A DNA stretch of 6,978 nucleotides, taken from NCBI GenBank assembly GCA_903944555.1, contig CAJASG010000393.1:1-6978 (forward strand). Reading direction: 5' to 3'. The first letter of the stretch is position 1, and each line of letters begins with the position of its first letter. Source of the DNA: an uncultured beta proteobacterium (GTDB lineage Bacteria; Pseudomonadota; Gammaproteobacteria; Burkholderiales; Burkholderiaceae_C). The notes below the pieces were generated by a model that searched no databases, was not told the origin of the DNA, and was given only the letters and a program-made list of their open reading frames with translations. Both the position numbers and the translations under genes were made by a program. Below, piece after piece: positions 6,012-6,978 of the stretch.

Positions 6012-6978
6012 ATGAAACCACTCATTTACACCCGCGGCCAGGCGCTGCCTGGTATTTTGGAAAAACGGATTGCGATTTTGGATGGCGCCATGGGCACCAT
6101 GATCCAGCGCTTCAAGCTGGGCGAAACCCAATACCGGGGCGAGCGCTTCAAAGATTTCCACCGCGATGTCAAAGGCAACAACGAGTTGCTCAGCCTGACC
6201 CGCCCGGACGTCATCACCGACATCCATGAACGTTATCTGGCCGCTGGCGCCGACCTGATCGAGACCAACACCTTCGGTGCCACCACCGTGGCCCAAGCCG
6301 ACTACGACATGAGCGATTTGGCGGTCGAGATGAACCTGGTGTCGGCCAAGTTGGCGCGGGCGGCCTGTGACAAGTTCTCCTCTGCGGACAAGCCCCGCTT
6401 TGTGGCGGGCGCCCTCGGGCCCACCCCCAAAACTGCCAGCATCAGCCCCGATGTGAACGACCCCGGTGCCCGCAATGTGACGTTCGAAGAGCTGCGAGCC
6501 GCCTACTATGACCAGACCAAAGCCTTGGTCGAAGGCGGTAGCGACGTGATTCTGGTGGAAACCATTTTTGACACGTTAAACGCCAAAGCTGCCCTGTTTG
6601 CGGTGGATGAGTACTTTGAGGCCTCGGGCCAGCGCCTGCCCATCATCATCAGCGGCACCGTGACCGACGCGTCCGGGCGCATCCTGAGCGGCCAGACCGT
6701 GACCGCCTTCTGGCACAGCGTGCGCCACGCCCAGCCACTGGCCATTGGTCTGAACTGCGCCTTGGGTGCCACCTTGATGCGCCCCTATATACAAGAGCTC
6801 AACCGCGTGGCGCCCGACACCTTCATCAGTTGTTACCCCAACGCGGGCCTGCCCAACCCGATGTCGGACACCGGTTTTGACGAAACCCCGGACATCACCG
6901 CGCGGTTGGTGCGTGAATTTGCGGCCGAAGGCCTGGTCAACATCGTGGGCGGCTGCTGTGGCACCACGCCCGACCATA
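6012..6978 (+). CDS. metH: Methionine synthase MetH, homocysteine S-methyltransferase domain (3' end outside the window)
   Basis: Cobalamin-dependent methionine synthase moves a methyl group from 5-methyltetrahydrofolate via cobalamin to homocysteine, the last step of methionine synthesis, in the cytoplasm. The 322 codons present form the N-terminal homocysteine-binding, zinc-containing barrel: [13 protein letters not shown] near residue 23, [11 protein letters not shown] near 79-89, GALGPT and later ILVETIFDT. The zinc ligands are visible as C249 (GLNC) and C315/C316 (GGCCGTT), matching the three Cys of E. coli MetH (247, 310, 311). Start ATG 6012 gives [10 protein letters not shown] and lacks a Shine-Dalgarno; the TACAAT box 7 bases upstream suggests leaderless translation. 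The gene is divergent from recQ. The window ends just after the third zinc ligand. In many Burkholderiales, from memory, this domain is a separate gene of about 340-360 codons followed by a second metH gene for the other domains; the window cannot decide this. Confidence 0.97.
   Translation, partial: MKPLIYTRGQALPGILEKRIAILDGAMGTMIQRFKLGETQYRGERFKDFHRDVKGNNELLSLTRPDVITDIHERYLAAGADLIETNTFGATTVAQADYDMSDLAVEMNLVSAKLARAACDKFSSADKPRFVAGALGPTPKTASISPDVNDPGARNVTFEELRAAYYDQTKALVEGGSDVILVETIFDTLNAKAALFAVDEYFEASGQRLPIIISGTVTDASGRILSGQTVTAFWHSVRHAQPLAIGLNCALGATLMRPYIQELNRVAPDTFISCYPNAGLPNPMSDTGFDETPDITARLVREFAAEGLVNIVGGCCGTTPDH

Overview
The window looks like a chromosomal segment of a high-GC betaproteobacterium, most likely a member of the Comamonadaceae (Rhodoferax/Polaromonas/Acidovorax type). 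The basis is the strong G/C third-position bias in all main genes, the RecQ and MetH sequences, and two copies of a short intergenic repeat sharing the core AGCTGCTTGCGCA, which I recall (unverified here) as common between genes in that family. There is no phage, transposase, CRISPR or plasmid signature. The content is mostly core genes plus several uncharacterised small or medium genes.

Layout. 1-74: a partial repeat copy running into a strong intrinsic terminator that serves a 47-residue membrane peptide gene on the minus strand (88-231). 232-422: intergenic region between divergent genes. 423-896: plus-strand gene for a small soluble protein that resembles SpoIIAA-like/STAS-fold proteins. 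1021-3345: plus-strand gene for a 774-residue protein with two AAA+ ATPase modules, preceded by a textbook Shine-Dalgarno. 3346-3537: mostly non-coding, with a doubtful 37-codon membrane peptide on the minus strand. 3538-3831: plus-strand gene of unknown function. 3832-3973: convergent gap filled by a long inverted repeat with a nested GC hairpin. 3974-5899: recQ on the minus strand, whose first 20 or so codons lie in a second copy of the intergenic repeat. 5900-6011: divergent recQ/metH promoter region. 6012-6978: 5' part of metH, cut by the window end.

How the genes fit together. RecQ (recombinational repair helicase) and MetH (cobalamin-dependent methionine synthase) are divergent housekeeping genes with no obvious functional link. 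The SpoIIAA-like gene and the double-AAA+ gene are co-directional but separated by 124 bases with a possible terminator between them, so a functional link is only a guess. I do not see a clear undescribed multi-gene system. The most interesting points are the repeat-derived RecQ leader, the nested inverted repeat between convergent genes, the asymmetric double-AAA+ ATPase, the un-annotated small membrane peptide with its own terminator, and a metH start that looks leaderless.
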